A DNA stretch of 64,000 nt, from assembly GCA_018267955.1 (NCBI GenBank), contig JAFDXL010000001.1, forward strand, positions 1 through 64,000, given 5' to 3'. The stretch is from Bacteroidota bacterium. GTDB taxonomy: Bacteria > Bacteroidota > Bacteroidia > Chitinophagales > Chitinophagaceae. Position 1 is the first letter of the stretch. Each line of letters begins with the position of its first letter. Under the pieces are notes generated by a model. It ran no database searches. It had not been told where the DNA came from and worked only from the letters and a program-made list of their open reading frames with translations. The translations under genes and the position numbers were made by a program. Positions 43,469 through 51,564 of the stretch are shown in pieces.

Positions 43469-44503
43469 TTATTCTTCTTTCTTATCTTTTGGATTATAGT
43501 CCAATGCCTTACTCAACTTAATATTAAAATCAGATAAATTTTCAAGCTTTTGAGCAGGCTCTTTTGTATGTCCTTTTTCATCGAACTGGAATGGTATTTC
43601 AATTTGTCCCATTTGCCTTTGTTTTAATTTGGCAAATTGAGCCCACATATGTTCCATTGTATCGGATAATTGAAAAAGAGTAATAATTTGCTGGATTTGT
43701 GCCGTAAGATGCGGGTTGCCAGTATCGGGAGTTAAACTTTGGAAAAATCTTGCCGTATAATTTCCTGCTTCACTTTTTGGCGTTACGGTTTTAAGTTCTT
43801 TTAAAACGCCTTGGGGGAGCTGTTCATATACTAGTTTATTAGTCCATGTACCTATAACACCAGGGCGCTTTTTTATCCCATTTACTGTAAAATCCCATCC
43901 ATTAAGTCTGAATAATTCTTTGTAAAAAATATCAGGGAATTTCTTTTGCCAAGGCAGCAATTCCTCAGATATATAAGCTTTGAGAATTTTTTGTAATTCA
44001 TCCCTTTCTCTATTATATTGATATCCTGTCGCTTCATCAATTAAAGCAATTATACCAACTGTAGCAAATCCCCTTACTAGCAATTCACATCTTTCAGCTA
44101 TTGCCTTTTGATTTGTTGTTAATACATTTTGCTTGGCGGCATCAAGGAATACATAACATACACTTGGCAAAATATCTGCATTATATCCATATAATTTTTG
44201 ACCGCCATTTGTTTCAAAAACTATAGTTTGCGAAGACGCTAATAACGAATTGGAAATGAATGGTTTAAGATTCTTTGCGCTTAAAAAAAGTGGAGTTGTG
44301 AAGACCTGATTATCCCCCTCCGTTGATAATTCTTCCTTATATTTAGGTTTGCCGGTGCGCCCTAATGCACGCAACAAACCTTCTCTACTTAAAACCCTTT
44401 CTCCAGTTTCTAAATTATAGCACTTAAATTTAAAGCCATCAATATTTATTTCACCAGAATGGGTTGCTTTCGGCAATTCAGTCTTCTTGTGCTTTGAGTT
44501 CAT
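43469..44503 (-). CDS. P63C domain-containing protein (IS passenger)
   Basis: The 344-residue protein matches the P63C domain: GERVLSREGLLRALGRTGK, YGYNADILPSVCYVFLDAAK, and RERDELQKILKAYISEELLPW and FYKELFRLNGWDF further on. P63C proteins are found in phages and mobile elements; their function is unknown, though a DNA or recombination role is often assumed. The start overlaps the transposase stop by ATGA, so both are likely made from one message. The C-terminal third is rich in Gln and Lys. No catalytic residues can be assigned. Confidence 0.82.
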   Translation of the reverse strand: MNSKHKKTELPKATHSGEINIDGFKFKCYNLETGERVLSREGLLRALGRTGKPKYKEELSTEGDNQVFTTPLFLSAKNLKPFISNSLLASSQTIVFETNGGQKLYGYNADILPSVCYVFLDAAKQNVLTTNQKAIAERCELLVRGFATVGIIALIDEATGYQYNRERDELQKILKAYISEELLPWQKKFPDIFYKELFRLNGWDFTVNGIKKRPGVIGTWTNKLVYEQLPQGVLKELKTVTPKSEAGNYTARFFQSLTPDTGNPHLTAQIQQIITLFQLSDTMEHMWAQFAKLKQRQMGQIEIPFQFDEKGHTKEPAQKLENLSDFNIKLSKALDYNPKDKKEE

Positions 44504-45429
44504 TTTATAAGTGTTTTATAAGTTAAACGATTTGTGCAATGTGAAAGTAACATATTAAAACGGCTGCATTCTGAATGTGTACGGCTATTATATCTGAAAG
44601 AAAGCTCATTAGCATATTTCTGCATATGCTTTGGACTAATATAATGATAGGTTCCTATCACCATTCTATCAAACATGGAGAAAACGCCTTCGATGCTATT
44701 AGTATGAATGGTATCACGTACATATTCTTTCTTGCCGTGATCTACTGTTTCATGTGCTGCAAAAAACTTATGTGCATAATTGTAGGCATTAGACAGGTCG
44801 GTTATCAAAACAGAATCGGAGCTAACGTTTTCCCTTACTGATTGCAAAATGCCGCCCTTATCAACCAATTGCAGCTTTACTTTTCCACCCCTCACTAAAT
44901 AACCCATAACCATGTGCTTGTTATCGTTTGCGCCTTTAGCACCAATTGCTTTGCGTTTTTTATGGGTCATGTTTTTCATTTTGCCACCCACATAGGTTTC
45001 GTCTACCTCAACGATTTGACCGCCACCACCCAACTTGCCATCTTCATTCTCTGTATCTGTAATGCCAAAGCAGTTACGGATACGTTGCGCCATAAACCAA
45101 GCGGTTTTTTGCGTTACGTTTAAATCCTTAGCAAGCTGTAAAGAAGATATGCCTTTCTTATGTCCAGTTAGCAAATAGATAGCTACAAACCATGTTTGCA
45201 GTTCTATCTTGGTATTATCAAACAGTGTGGCGGTGCGAACATTGAAGTATTTACCAGTATTTTTGCACTTGTATTTATTCCCTGCGCACTTGTAAACTTT
45301 AGAAGTAGCATAAAAAGGAGAAACAACTACACCATTCCAGCGTAGTTGTTCCAAATGATCTATACAAACTTGTTCGTTAGGGAAAGCCTTAACTAATTCT
45401 ATGATGGAGTTAAAATCTAAATTTATCAT
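44500..45429 (-). CDS. IS1595 family transposase (ISXO2-like)
   Basis: I start at the ATG at 45429 (309 residues). The N-terminal zinc-ribbon-like part has YKCAGNKYKCKNTGKYFNVRT, followed by a helix-turn-helix (SSLQLAKDLNVTQKTAWFMAQRIRN, shown in part as LAKDLNVTQKTAWFMAQRI). The ISXO2-like catalytic domain has VEVDETYVGGKMKN with the first Asp, LITDLSNAY with the second and TIHTNSIEGVFSMFDRM with the Asn/Glu part. It mobilises the element by cut and paste or copy in. No frameshift or stop is present, so it looks functional. Confidence 0.95.
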   Translation of the reverse strand: MINLDFNSIIELVKAFPNEQVCIDHLEQLRWNGVVVSPFYATSKVYKCAGNKYKCKNTGKYFNVRTATLFDNTKIELQTWFVAIYLLTGHKKGISSLQLAKDLNVTQKTAWFMAQRIRNCFGITDTENEDGKLGGGGQIVEVDETYVGGKMKNMTHKKRKAIGAKGANDNKHMVMGYLVRGGKVKLQLVDKGGILQSVRENVSSDSVLITDLSNAYNYAHKFFAAHETVDHGKKEYVRDTIHTNSIEGVFSMFDRMVIGTYHYISPKHMQKYANELSFRYNSRTHSECSRFNMLLSHCTNRLTYKTLIK

Positions 45430-45514
45430 TCCTATCAATGTTTGATAAAACAAAGATAAGTAGATAATTACACCATCCCAAATTTATTTAGTGTAAAATT
45501 GTATATAGTTACCC

Positions 45515-45522
45515 CCGCAAGG
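45515..45522. repeat. Target-site duplication, right copy
   Basis: CCGCAAGG, the same as at 42353-42360, directly follows the right terminal repeat. Confidence 0.92.
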
Positions 45523-45537
45523 GGCTTTTTAAATCGT

Positions 45538-45978
45538 ATGAACTGGAAGATCAAAGCATTTAACGAGCTGAATAATTATGAGTTGTACGCAATACTGAAG
45601 TTGCGTGCGAAGGTATTTGTGGTAGAGCAGAACTGTGTTTTCCAGGATATGGATGACAAAGACCAGAAGGGCATGCACCTGATGGGCTTTCAGAACGATG
45701 AACTGGCAGCATATTGTCGCCTGCTTCCCGCAGGTGTATCATATAAAGAAGCGTCCATTGGCCGCGTGGTTACCGATCCTGAATATCGGGGTAAGGGCGT
45801 TGGCAAGGACCTGATGCAAACTGCTATTGACAAACTGAATGATGAATATGGCAATCAACCGATACGCATCGGCGCACAATGTTATTTGGAGCGTTTTTAC
45901 AGTAGTTTTGGTTTTAATGCGAATAGTGAGGTATATATAGAAGACGGAATACCACACGTTGAGATGTTACGTTTGTAA
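45538..45978 (+). CDS. GNAT family N-acetyltransferase (ElaA-like)
   Basis: The ATG at 45538 gives 146 residues (MNWKIKAFNELNNYELYAIL). The acetyl-CoA motif is VVTDPEYRGKGVGKDLMQ near residue 76-93. VFVVEQNCVFQDMDDKDQ and GAQCYLERFYSSFGF match ElaA-type members. It probably acetylates a small amine. A longer start at 45499 would fall inside the IS element and is rejected. The gene lies 15 bases past the right duplication and its own promoter is not obvious, so the IS may have changed its expression. Confidence 0.88.
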   Translation: MNWKIKAFNELNNYELYAILKLRAKVFVVEQNCVFQDMDDKDQKGMHLMGFQNDELAAYCRLLPAGVSYKEASIGRVVTDPEYRGKGVGKDLMQTAIDKLNDEYGNQPIRIGAQCYLERFYSSFGFNANSEVYIEDGIPHVEMLRL

Positions 45979-45993
45979 ATATATCTGTAATTG

Positions 45994-46026
45994 TTTGATT
46001 ACCAGTTTTTAACGCCTATACCTTTG
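45994..46026 (+). promoter_or_regulatory. Promoter of the TonB-dependent receptor gene
   Basis: TTTG (45994-45997) and TACCTTTG (46019-46026), 21 bases apart, match the Bacteroidota pattern and lie 19 bases before the ATG. Confidence 0.65.
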
Positions 46027-46045
46027 CGGCGCTAAAAAACTACTC

Positions 46046-47908
46046 ATGCACAAACAATGGTTTTTAGGAACTGCTTTTTTACTCTTGCAGTTACCCGCAT
46101 CCGCAAAGGACAATCAACTGGATTCTGTCATCATCAGGCAGAACAGGATACAGGAACCTTACGGACGCCAAAACAGGAACATCCAGTTACTGGATGCCAA
46201 ACAGATAGCTACGCTGCCGGTTAAATCCGTTAACGAACTGCTATCTTATATTGCAGGTGTAGATCTGCGTCAGCGTGGCCCCAGCGGCACACAGGCAGAT
46301 ATCAGCATCGATGGCAGTTCTTTCGATGAAGTGCTGGTGATGGTAAATGGCGTAAAGATGAGTGACCCACAAACAGGGCACCACATGATGAACTTGCCAA
46401 TACCACTTTCTTCCATCGACCATATCGAGGTGTTACGTGGCCCTGCTGCCATGATCTATGGAGTGAACGCACTGGCAGGTGCGGTAAATATCGTAACACG
46501 TACCCCGGTGCAAAACGAAGTATCTGCCCAGGTATATGCCGGTAGCAGTTTCAAATCAGACTCTTCCAACGGTGATAGCTATTACGGTTGGGGTGCACAA
46601 GCTTCCGCATCCCTGGCGGGTAAGAACCAGGGGCATATCCTCTCTGTGGCTCATGATGAAGGCACAGGTTACAGGTACAATACCGCTTACAGCAATTATC
46701 GACTTTTCTACCAGGACCACTTCGATTTTGGCAAACGCAGCAAATTGGAAGCTACCGGTGGTTACATCCATAACGACTTTGGCGCAAATGGTTACTATAG
46801 CGCTCCCGGCGATGTTAACTCAAAAGAAACAGTAGAAACAGCATTGGGAAGTATTGCCTACACTTATACGCCTAATGATAAGGTGATGATCCGCCCCCGT
46901 GTAAGCTATCGTTATAATAGCGATGATTACATATATGTGAAGCAGAATCCCGAGCTGTATCATAACCAGCATGAAACTTACGTGATGACTGCAGAGGTAC
47001 AAAGCACTGTAAAGATAGGCAAGGGTATACTGGGCGCAGGTGTGGAGTATCGCAATGACCGCATCAACAGTAAGAGCCTTGGCCAAAGAGACAGGAATAA
47101 TATTGGTATCTCTGCAGAATACAAATACTACTTCTCTGACAAACTGAATGCCGGAGCCGGTGTGTATGGCAACTACAACGACAACTATGACTGGCAACTA
47201 TTCCCTGGTGTAGATGCCGGTTATCGCTTCGCGAAAAACTGGAAGGTATATGCCAATGCTACCATGGGCGAACGCCTGCCTACTTATACCGATCTTTATT
47301 ACAAAGGACCGGCTAACATAGGTAATGCCAATCTGAATCCTGAATACTCGCAGTATGCAGAAGGAGGCCTGCGATACCAGACGACTTATATATGGTTACA
47401 GGGTGCCTACTTCTACAAGCATATCACCAACTTTATAGATTGGGTACGTGCTAACCCGTTAGATCCATGGCAGCCGATGAACTTCCAGGCTATCAATACT
47501 CCCGGTGTAACCGTTACCGCTAATTATTCCCTGAGCGATCAATTGGATATGCGGAAAGGCAATAGCATTGTGCTGAATGCCAACTATACATACCTCGACC
47601 CGATGATACAAACACCAACTACCGAATATTCTAAATATTCAATAGAAGCATTGAAACACCAGGCAACTTTGAGTGTACGTACTTTGTGGTGGAACAAACT
47701 GCAGGTAAATGCGAATGTTCGTTACCTGTACCGCATCAGCGCCAATGACTATACGCTGCTGGATGCAAGAGTTTGTTACCAGTTCAAACATTGGAATATC
47801 TATGCTGATGTGAATAACATACTCGATACACAATACAAAGAGATAGGCTCTGTGCCAATGCCGGGCAGGTGGTACACACTTGGCGTAAGGCTGAATACTC
47901 CGTTTTAA
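46046..47908 (+). CDS. TonB-dependent outer membrane receptor (BtuB-like)
   Basis: The 620-residue protein has a signal peptide (LLLQLPASA), a plug domain with SVNELLSYIAGVDLRQRG and IEVLRGPAAMIYGVNALAGAVNIVT, and a 22-strand beta-barrel ending LDTQYKEIGSVPMPGRWY. The size and plug are of the BtuB/CirA type rather than SusC. There is no carboxypeptidase-like N-terminal domain. The ligand is not clear from sequence. The next three genes encode metal-related proteins (MbnP, YHS), so copper or another metal complex is a fair guess. No cobalamin riboswitch fits in the 67-bp upstream gap. Confidence 0.92.
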   Translation: MHKQWFLGTAFLLLQLPASAKDNQLDSVIIRQNRIQEPYGRQNRNIQLLDAKQIATLPVKSVNELLSYIAGVDLRQRGPSGTQADISIDGSSFDEVLVMVNGVKMSDPQTGHHMMNLPIPLSSIDHIEVLRGPAAMIYGVNALAGAVNIVTRTPVQNEVSAQVYAGSSFKSDSSNGDSYYGWGAQASASLAGKNQGHILSVAHDEGTGYRYNTAYSNYRLFYQDHFDFGKRSKLEATGGYIHNDFGANGYYSAPGDVNSKETVETALGSIAYTYTPNDKVMIRPRVSYRYNSDDYIYVKQNPELYHNQHETYVMTAEVQSTVKIGKGILGAGVEYRNDRINSKSLGQRDRNNIGISAEYKYYFSDKLNAGAGVYGNYNDNYDWQLFPGVDAGYRFAKNWKVYANATMGERLPTYTDLYYKGPANIGNANLNPEYSQYAEGGLRYQTTYIWLQGAYFYKHITNFIDWVRANPLDPWQPMNFQAINTPGVTVTANYSLSDQLDMRKGNSIVLNANYTYLDPMIQTPTTEYSKYSIEALKHQATLSVRTLWWNKLQVNANVRYLYRISANDYTLLDARVCYQFKHWNIYADVNNILDTQYKEIGSVPMPGRWYTLGVRLNTPF

Positions 47909-47928
47909 TTGCAAGTTGAACTTTTAAG

Positions 47929-47957
47929 AAAATACCGGCGCATCGCCGGTATTTTTG
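47929..47957 (+). terminator. Terminator after the TonB receptor gene
   Basis: AAAATACCGGCG (47929-47940) pairs perfectly with CGCCGGTATTTT (47944-47955) around CAT, then T. Confidence 0.92.
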
Positions 47958-47993
47958 CTTATACACAGAATGGATTGCATAACTTAGTGTTGG

Positions 47994-48377
47994 ATGCGTA
48001 TTGTAGTAAGCATACTACTCTTTATAGCGCTGAGTTTTCATTTGGTAGTACAACTCAGTATAGTTACCTGGTACGAGGTGAACAAGGACTATATTGCCAA
48101 AAACCTTTGTGTCAACAGGAATAAACCGGAACTGAAATGCTGTGGTAAATGCTATCTGAAAAAGCAACTTAATAAAGCGGAACAGCCAGGCGACGATAAG
48201 CAGGCACCACCGAAAAGCAGTAAATTATCTATAGAGGCTTTTGTGATACCGGTTGCAGTTCATATCCAAACCCACCGCACAAAAGATATATCAGTTTACA
48301 ATCCCCGCTGCCAGAAAATGTATAACAGGATGTATCATGGCAGTATATTCCATCCGCCATCTGTATTGTTATCATAA
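47994..48377 (+). CDS. Small Cys-rich membrane protein of a metal locus
   Basis: The 127-residue protein has one N-terminal hydrophobic helix (about 4-25) and a soluble part with four cysteines: NKDYIAKNLCVNRN then LKCCGKCYLKKQL. The CCGKC cluster and several C-terminal His residues could bind metal. Similar proteins occur in Bacteroidota beside MbnP genes. It is the first gene of the group MbnP - YHS and follows the receptor terminator. Function unknown; a metal-handling role is inferred from context. Confidence 0.7.
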   Translation: MRIVVSILLFIALSFHLVVQLSIVTWYEVNKDYIAKNLCVNRNKPELKCCGKCYLKKQLNKAEQPGDDKQAPPKSSKLSIEAFVIPVAVHIQTHRTKDISVYNPRCQKMYNRMYHGSIFHPPSVLLS

Positions 48378-48463
48378 CCATCATCGTGCACATTCATAGT
48401 CATTTAAATAATGGCTAATGCTATGTGCCATTACCTATTTAAAACAATACAAAATCTTTACAA

Positions 48464-49252
48464 ATGAAATCAATAAAATACCTGGCAATTGCCGGCATTA
48501 CCTTATTGGGTGCAAGTTGCCACGATAAGAACAATAACAACAACAACAATACAGTTACACCTGCAGCAGATAGTAGTAATGTGTACCTGCACCTGCATAC
48601 AAACCTTGACAGTAATGAAGCCGACTATGGAGCTGTATATACTACCGCAGAGGGCCGAAAGGTTTCTATAGATAAGGCACAATTATACCTCTCCAATATC
48701 GAATTGGTGAAGTCAGATGGCAGCCTGCTCACTATCCCCGGAAAAGTCATCCTGAAAGTAGTAGAGACAGAGATATACTTTGTAACTAAGGTTCCGGTTG
48801 GTAATTATAAATCTATCAATTTCCATGTAGGGTTAGATGCCGCTACTAATAAAGTAACACCAACCTCTGCAAATGCGGAGCTCAATCATTCGGATATGTG
48901 GTTTGGTTCTGCTGCGCAGCCCGGTGGTTATATATTCCTGAACTTCCAGGGTAAGATTGATACGACAACCAAAGCAAACGGAACAGTTGCCCAGATGCAG
49001 CCATTCATGTACATGATAGGTACAGATGCAAGATACACAGAGGTGAAAATGCCAGATCATCCAACGGTGTATAATGTTACCAAGGGTACTGATCAATATA
49101 TTCATATCACTGTTGACTATTATAAATTGTTCAGCGGCATACAACTGAATAACAGCGGTAACCTGATGATCATGTCCACCACGGATAATGCGGGAAGTCT
49201 TGCCTCTAAAGTTGCAGGTAATATCCCATCCATGTTTGATTACGAAGAATAA
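48464..49252 (+). CDS. MbnP family lipoprotein
   Basis: The 262-residue protein has a lipoprotein signal (LLGASC), an Asn-run linker and an MbnP domain: NVYLHLHTNLDSNEADYGAVY, AQLYLSNIELVKSDGS and INFHVGLDAATNK, followed by NHSDMWFGSAAQPGGYIFLNFQG (quoted in parts of at most 20). MbnP proteins bind copper or are tied to methanobactin and copper traffic. The conserved His and Trp lie in NHSDMWFG. It is a likely outer membrane or periplasmic metal binder. Confidence 0.85.
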   Translation: MKSIKYLAIAGITLLGASCHDKNNNNNNNTVTPAADSSNVYLHLHTNLDSNEADYGAVYTTAEGRKVSIDKAQLYLSNIELVKSDGSLLTIPGKVILKVVETEIYFVTKVPVGNYKSINFHVGLDAATNKVTPTSANAELNHSDMWFGSAAQPGGYIFLNFQGKIDTTTKANGTVAQMQPFMYMIGTDARYTEVKMPDHPTVYNVTKGTDQYIHITVDYYKLFSGIQLNNSGNLMIMSTTDNAGSLASKVAGNIPSMFDYEE

Positions 49253-49264
49253 AGAATAGTAACT

Positions 49265-49549
49265 ATGATTAGAAATACTTTATATGTTGCGGCATTGATC
49301 TTTGTTTCTGCCTGCAATTCCAATACAGAAACGGCTACTGTAACATTCGGTAATAAGGATACGTCCACCATTGCTAAAACTGATGATAAGCCGGCAGGTG
49401 TGAAAATAGACCCGGTTTGTGAGATGCCTCAGGATACTTCCTGGACGGAATACACTGTTTACAAAGGAGATACTGTCAGGTTTTGCTCCGATGTTTGTAA
49501 GGGTGTCTTTCTAAAAAGCCCGGCTAAGTACGAAGCTAAATTGAACTAG
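49265..49549 (+). CDS. YHS-domain lipoprotein
   Basis: The 94-residue protein has a lipoprotein signal (IFVSAC), a Thr-rich linker and a YHS-type domain: KIDPVCEMPQD, then DTVRFCSDVCKGVFLKSPAKY. The cysteines in DPVC and FCSDVC are the usual metal ligands. YHS domains bind copper or silver in resistance proteins. It follows the MbnP gene by 12 bases and precedes a terminator, so the group of three is closed. Confidence 0.82.
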   Translation: MIRNTLYVAALIFVSACNSNTETATVTFGNKDTSTIAKTDDKPAGVKIDPVCEMPQDTSWTEYTVYKGDTVRFCSDVCKGVFLKSPAKYEAKLN

Positions 49550-49551
49550 AT

Positions 49552-49582
49552 AAAGAGGGGGCTGTTATGCCCCCTCTTTATA
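49552..49582 (+). terminator. Terminator of the MbnP/YHS group
   Basis: AAAGAGGGGGC (49552-49562) pairs perfectly with GCCCCCTCTTT (49569-49579) around TGTTAT. Confidence 0.88.
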
Positions 49583-49618
49583 TTATATAGGTATAGATAC
49601 GGCCTAAGCTTTTTCCTA

Positions 49619-49626
49619 TAACTTTG
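49619..49626 (+). promoter_or_regulatory. -7 element of the thioesterase gene
   Basis: TAACTTTG matches TAnnTTTG, 19 bases before the ATG at 49646. Confidence 0.4.
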
Positions 49627-49645
49627 TCGCCGTTTAAATATCTGT

Positions 49646-50164
49646 ATGATCAAAGAGAAACATCCGAAGGATAGTTATGTGATGATGTCGGAGCTGGTGC
49701 TGCCGAATGATACAAATACACTGGGCAACCTGATGGGTGGCCGCCTGATGCATTGGATGGATATTGCAGCAGCTATTGCAGCGCAAAAGCATTGTAACTG
49801 CCCGGTAGTAACTGCATCGGTGGATAATGTGTCTTTTAACAATCCCATAAAACTGGGCAACCTGTTGACGATAGAGGCCAAACTGACCCGCGCGTTTAAT
49901 ACTTCTATGGAAGTGTACCTGCGTGTCTGGGGTGAAGACCTTGCAGCACAATACAAGTATTTATCGAACGAGGCCTATTTCACCTTTGTTGCATTAGACC
50001 CTAACAGCCGTCCGCGCAAAGTACCAGACCTGGTACCTGAAACGGAAGGAGAGAGGAAGATCTTTGATAGCGCACTGAGCCGCAGGCAGTTGAGATTGAT
50101 ACTGGGTGGAAGGATGAAAGCGGAAGATGCCGGGGAACTGAGGGCATTATTTATTAAAAACTAA
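49646..50164 (+). CDS. Acyl-CoA thioesterase (hotdog fold, YciA/BFIT type)
   Basis: The 172-residue protein is a single hotdog domain. MSELVLPNDTNTLGNLMGGRLMHWMD carries the Asn-Asp pair of the active site (quoted in parts: LPNDTNTLGNLMGGRLMHWM), and VTASVDNVSFNNPIKLGNLL the second conserved region. It hydrolyses acyl-CoA, with unknown chain preference, and should be a cytoplasmic oligomer. The M16-like gene follows after 16 bases and is probably co-transcribed. Confidence 0.92.
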   Translation: MIKEKHPKDSYVMMSELVLPNDTNTLGNLMGGRLMHWMDIAAAIAAQKHCNCPVVTASVDNVSFNNPIKLGNLLTIEAKLTRAFNTSMEVYLRVWGEDLAAQYKYLSNEAYFTFVALDPNSRPRKVPDLVPETEGERKIFDSALSRRQLRLILGGRMKAEDAGELRALFIKN

Positions 50165-50180
50165 GAAGAATTAAAAAGAC

Positions 50181-51464
50181 ATGAGTTTAGACAGGAAGAC
50201 AGCACCCGCCATACATTCTGCAATAGAGTTTGACTATATACTACCGGGCATTAACGAACAAGCATTGAGCAATGGGCTACCTCTTTATTGGCTGAACGCG
50301 GGAGTACAGGACGTGGTGGAAATAGACTGGGTGTTTCCGGCAGGATTATGGTATGAACAAAAGCAGGCTGTATCGCAGGCGGTTGCGGGATTGATGAAGA
50401 ATGGAACGTCTAAGCGCTCTTCGCAGGAGATACATGAAGCCCTGGAGTTTTATGGAGCTACTCTTAAAGTTTCTCCCAATAACGATTTCAGCACCGTAAC
50501 ACTTTATACGCTTACTAAACACCTGGCAGCATTGCTGCCTATTGTATATGAAGTATTAACAGACGCCATTTTTCCGCAGGAAGAGATAGAGATACATAAG
50601 CAGAACGCTATACAACGCCTGATGGTGAACCTGCGCCAGTGCGATTTTGTAGCAAATCAGAAGATCGACGCCGTTCTGTTTGGTGATGCGCATCCTTATG
50701 GAAGATATACGCAGAAAGAAACGATAGCTGCATTTACCCGCGAAGACCTGCTTAGCTTTTATAAACAGTATTACGACCTGGGAAATGTGAAGATATTCAT
50801 GGCAGGGAAGATATCTGCGGATGATGTAAAAATACTGGATGGCGTATTTGGACAGGTGGCGGCAGCTACCACAGCATTACCTGAAAGGGTATTCGCCGTA
50901 GAAACTGCAGCGGACAAGAAAATGAACCTTATAAACGATCCTGATGGTGTGCAGGGTGCTATACGTATAGGCTGTTTATTCCCCAATCGTCAGCACCCGG
51001 ACTTTGCACCTATGGTAGTGCTGAATACACTCTTCGGCGGATATTTCGGGTCGAGACTGATGAGCAATATCAGGGAAGAGAAAGGATATACTTATGGTAT
51101 CTACAGTTCGCTGGCGCCCTTTGTAAATGGCGGTTCCTTTACCATACATACAGAAGTGGGCAGGGATGTAATAGAGCCCGCAATCAAGGAAATATACCAC
51201 GAAATGAATGTATTACAGCAAGAACGGGTAGATGAGGAAGAATTACTACTGGTGAAGAACTACCTGCTTGGTAACCTGCTGGGCGACCTGGACGGGCCGT
51301 TCTCCATCATACAGCGCTGGCGCAGCCTGATCATGAATGGCATGAACGAAGAGCATTTTAATCGTAACATCAGGATATATAAGAGTATTACAGCTGAAGA
51401 ACTACAGGTACTTGCGCAGCGATATTTTAACATTGGTGATTATCACGAAGTAGTGGTTGTGTAA
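50181..51464 (+). CDS. M16 peptidase-like protein without the zinc site
   Basis: The 427-residue protein has the two M16 domains, with GYFGSRLMSNIREEKGYTYG in the second half (near 290-310) matching the Arg/Tyr motif of mitochondrial and bacterial M16B proteins. The first domain should contain HxxEH, but the matching stretch reads VAGLMKNGTSKRSSQ with no such motif. It is therefore probably the non-catalytic partner of a heterodimer. Active and inactive copies are often adjacent in Bacteroidota; no active partner is seen here. There is no signal peptide. Confidence 0.85.
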   Translation: MSLDRKTAPAIHSAIEFDYILPGINEQALSNGLPLYWLNAGVQDVVEIDWVFPAGLWYEQKQAVSQAVAGLMKNGTSKRSSQEIHEALEFYGATLKVSPNNDFSTVTLYTLTKHLAALLPIVYEVLTDAIFPQEEIEIHKQNAIQRLMVNLRQCDFVANQKIDAVLFGDAHPYGRYTQKETIAAFTREDLLSFYKQYYDLGNVKIFMAGKISADDVKILDGVFGQVAAATTALPERVFAVETAADKKMNLINDPDGVQGAIRIGCLFPNRQHPDFAPMVVLNTLFGGYFGSRLMSNIREEKGYTYGIYSSLAPFVNGGSFTIHTEVGRDVIEPAIKEIYHEMNVLQQERVDEEELLLVKNYLLGNLLGDLDGPFSIIQRWRSLIMNGMNEEHFNRNIRIYKSITAEELQVLAQRYFNIGDYHEVVVV

Positions 51465-51564
51465 GGTGCGCGACAATTTTGATTGTTAAGAATGTGGAAA
51501 TTTGCTTCGCCAGGTAAACCAATTGCACTATTGCATCGTTTATATAATACCGGGGAAGACAATT

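Larger units (their letters stand above)
42361..45514. mobile_element. IS1595-family element with passenger genes (3154 bp)
   Basis: Terminal inverted repeats of about 32 bases begin GGGTAACTATATACA; left end 42361-42392, right end 45483-45514, differing at only two or three positions. An 8-bp duplication (CCGCAAGG) flanks it. Inside, on the minus strand, are a transposase with an ISXO2-like DDE domain, a P63C-domain protein overlapping it by ATGA, and an EGF-like lipoprotein, plus a noncoding hairpin at 43224-43341. It looks intact and could be active. The cargo is larger than in a simple IS. Confidence 0.93.
42346..45530 (+). terminator. carB-C terminator split by an IS insertion
   Basis: Joining the flanks across the element and removing one copy of the 8-bp duplication gives AAGCCCCGCAAGGGGCTTTTT, a hairpin with a GCAA tetraloop. 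The left part is at 42346-42360 and the right part, with the T run, at 45515-45530. Each side keeps only a short CCCC-GCAA-GGGG stem, because the element ends in GGG/CCC. Confidence 0.8.

Noticed and set aside
45499-45537. Start of the GNAT gene inside the IS right end
   Set aside because: The 13 extra residues come from the terminal repeat and duplication; the ATG at 45538 fits the family.
45979-46045. Cobalamin riboswitch before the BtuB-like receptor
   Set aside because: The gap is only 67 bases and holds a normal promoter; there is no room for the riboswitch fold.
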